Positions 56,601-59,600 of a stretch of DNA of 64,000 bases are shown one piece after another. A program made the position numbers and the translations under genes. The stretch is taken from the NCBI GenBank assembly GCA_007922225.1, contig ML679956.1, forward strand, positions 70,362,111 to 70,426,110, in the 5' to 3' direction. How positions within the stretch are numbered: position 1 is the first letter of the stretch; each line of letters starts with the position of its first letter. Source of the stretch: Emydura subglobosa (taxonomy: Eukaryota > Chordata > Testudines > Chelidae). The notes beneath the pieces were generated by a model that made no database searches, was not told the DNA's origin, and was given only the letters and a program-made list of their open reading frames with translations.

Positions 56601-59600
56601 GGTAGGATCTCCACCGAGAATCGCATGCAGGTCCTTGTAAAAGCAGCATGTTTTGGTTGAGGAGCCAAAACAGCTTTTAGCTTCCCTAGTTTTCTGATAA
56701 GGCTGCCTCATCTCTTTGATCTTAATGCGGCACTGCTGCAAGTCCCTGTTGTGTCCCTTCTCCAACATGCCACGAGATATCTTCTCGTAGATATCCAAAT
56801 TTCTTTTGCTTGCTTGGAGCTGAGCCAGAACACCCTCCTCTCCCCACAGACTGATGAGATCTAAGACCTCAGGTTGACTCCAGGCTGGAGCGCATTTGGG
56901 GCATGCAGTTGTCATAATCAGTTGTGCTGGCAAGCTCTCGCCACACTGACCAAACAGGAAATGGGAATTCAAAATTTCCCAGGGTTTGCAGGGAGGAGCC
57001 ATTTCCTGTTTATGTGGCCACTGTGCAGCAGACTGCAAATGTGCAGAGCGGTCAGAACAGAGCGTTATGGGATACCTCCCGGAGGCCAATCATGTCGATT
57101 TACGTTGACCTCTGCCTACACTGACGTTCATTCGACCCACAGAATTCAACTTCAGCACTATGCCACTTGCAGAGGTGGTTTTATTAAGTCGAATTTTACC
57201 GTGATTTAGGCCGGCAGAACTGACATGCCAGTGGAGATGCATGCTTTAGGTGGTCAACATAAGCTGCGTTATGTCAACCTCCATTGTCAGTGTAGACCAG
57301 GCCTAATTTCTTATCATTTGGAGTAGCTTAGATTGGGATTGTTGAGATCATTCATTAGCTGATGCAAACACCAAGGAATCAGGAGATGAGTGGATGAAGA
57401 AATAATCAAAATCTTATTGAGGGAGTTGATCTCTTCTGTCTAATATCTTAGCAATAGGGGATATAGAGGCTAAAGTCTACAAAAACTTCTGTGGGTTTAA
57501 TAGACTTCACTGATAGAAAAGAAGACCCTTCTTACAACACGAGTCTGTAAAATGTCCAGGAGAGTCTCCACCTGGACCCTGAAAGAGGTAGCCATGCTCC
57601 TCATGAGGTCCTGAAAAATGTTGAAGTCTTCTCGGGGGTGGGAAGAGAAGTTGACTCCAGAGTTACCACTTCATCTGGCAAAGATGAAGAAATGGAGAAC
57701 CCCCCCATTCTTCCCCCGCCTCCACAGGATCCAGTACAGCAGGTTTTGGGATGGTAGCAGGATGCTCAGAAGAAGATGCCTGCACTACAGAGGTGTTGCT
57801 GGACGAATTCCTGCACATGGCCTCCCCTCGCACTCCTCCCCATCCATTCGGGCTAACAGTCAACCCACGACCTGACCTTATTAGGGCATTACCATGGAAT
57901 CGGCTGCACCTTTGGCTCCCATGTCATATAAGAGGAATGTAACTGACCATGGGAAACTCCCCAGCAACCAGGAAAACTGCAAGTGTCCCCCAGCCAATCC
58001 AGTGCTGGCACGAAGCCCATATCATATTCCTTGACCAATCAGTTAACCCTTCATGTCCCATTTAGTCCATAAAGAGGGGTCTTTCCCAAGCCCCCGCTGA
58101 GAGCCTCATCGAAACCAGTCTGATCATCTGATCCCCGACTCTCCCACTCACGTGTCTCCCCCCCGAGCACGAAACGTGTTTTTGCCAGCCGAATCGAATA
58201 ATGCTGTGGATATTAGTCTGGTGAGGAGTTAACTATCAGTCTGTATTTTACAGCTACGTTGTCTGTTTAACTGCCCGTTTGTGTCTTGCAGTTAACTGTC
58301 TGTGTGAAATCTCTGTGTCTGTGTAAAATCCTTCTGTCTTGCAGTTAACTGCCTCCCGTGCCTTGTAGTTAACCGTCTGTGTGACCCCCCTTCTGTGCCC
58401 TGTAATTAACTAATTGTCTGTGTAGCATAGTGGTAAGTGTCCCTGTCTGCTATGTGGGAGACCAGGGTTTGATTTCCAGGCAGGGAACCACTGTCTGTTT
58501 AATATTAGTTTAGGTCTTTATAGTTAGCTGGCTGTTTAATACTTTCTTATATCAGTTTATGTTTTGTGCTTAATTGTTTTTATATCCTTTTATATTAGTC
58601 TATATTTTATAGTTAATTGTTTGTTTAGATGAGTATAACTACTTAAAAATCTATATTATTCCTGTGTTTATAATAAAACTCATTTATTCCCTAACTGACT
58701 CATTATTGACTCTGGGGGATCACTAACCTGTCGGAACAAGAGGGAGAAGACTTTGCATGAGATGGAGGTCTAGAATGTTTTGGGGTATCCCAAACCAATA
58801 AGGTCAAGAAGGAAGATTCAGCTGCTCAAAGGAAATCCCTTGTCGACAAAAAACCCTGTGAAGTCTATGGCACTACAGGTAAGAGTATCTATGCCAACAG
58901 TGCCGATGGTAATGAAATAGACTAGAACAGTCAAGGAGAGGAAAAAGGACCCAGCATGGGTGAAGACACCAGTTTTGATGGCCATGACAGAGCCAGAGTC
59001 CAGGGTATCTCCTCAGACAGTACTGTGGAGTGCTTAGATTTGTACAGTCTGGAACCAGTACTGGAGGACTTTAAAGAGTTTTTAACAAAGTCAGAGAGTC
59101 TGGAATGCTTCAAATCTGATAAATAAGACAAAGTGTTTGTGCTTTGAGTGAGAGTGGTTGGAGGGGCACTGGAGGTTCAATCAGAAGCCCGTGTCATGCT
59201 CAGGGCCCAGTTCAGATGCATGCTGCATTGCCTCCTTCATAAGGTGAATCTTCAAACTGTTTCTTTGTTTTTAGTCCTAGTGGGGAAGGAGGTGCGAATG
59301 GAGCATTTGTCATTCACATGTCCTTCACCTAAACAGATCAGACAACTGGCGTGCCTACCCATGACAGGGAAAATAGCCTACACATTGCACACTGTTTAAA
59401 TTCTGAAGACTTTTTCATAATAAATCTCACAGGAACTTGTAAAATTGCAATGACTAACTAAACTAGTAAAACGCTAACTATATATACTAAGACTACGAAA
59501 GCTGGCTAACTGAAGACAAAGCATTGGGAAGCTCCAACTGTCACTATGGGCAGTTAGAAGGAACTGAGAGAGAAGTGGTAATAAGATCCTTTATGTTCTG

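Noticed and set aside
58419..58490. Functional tRNA gene
   Set aside because: Acceptor and anticodon stems do not pair well and the B-box has a mismatch.
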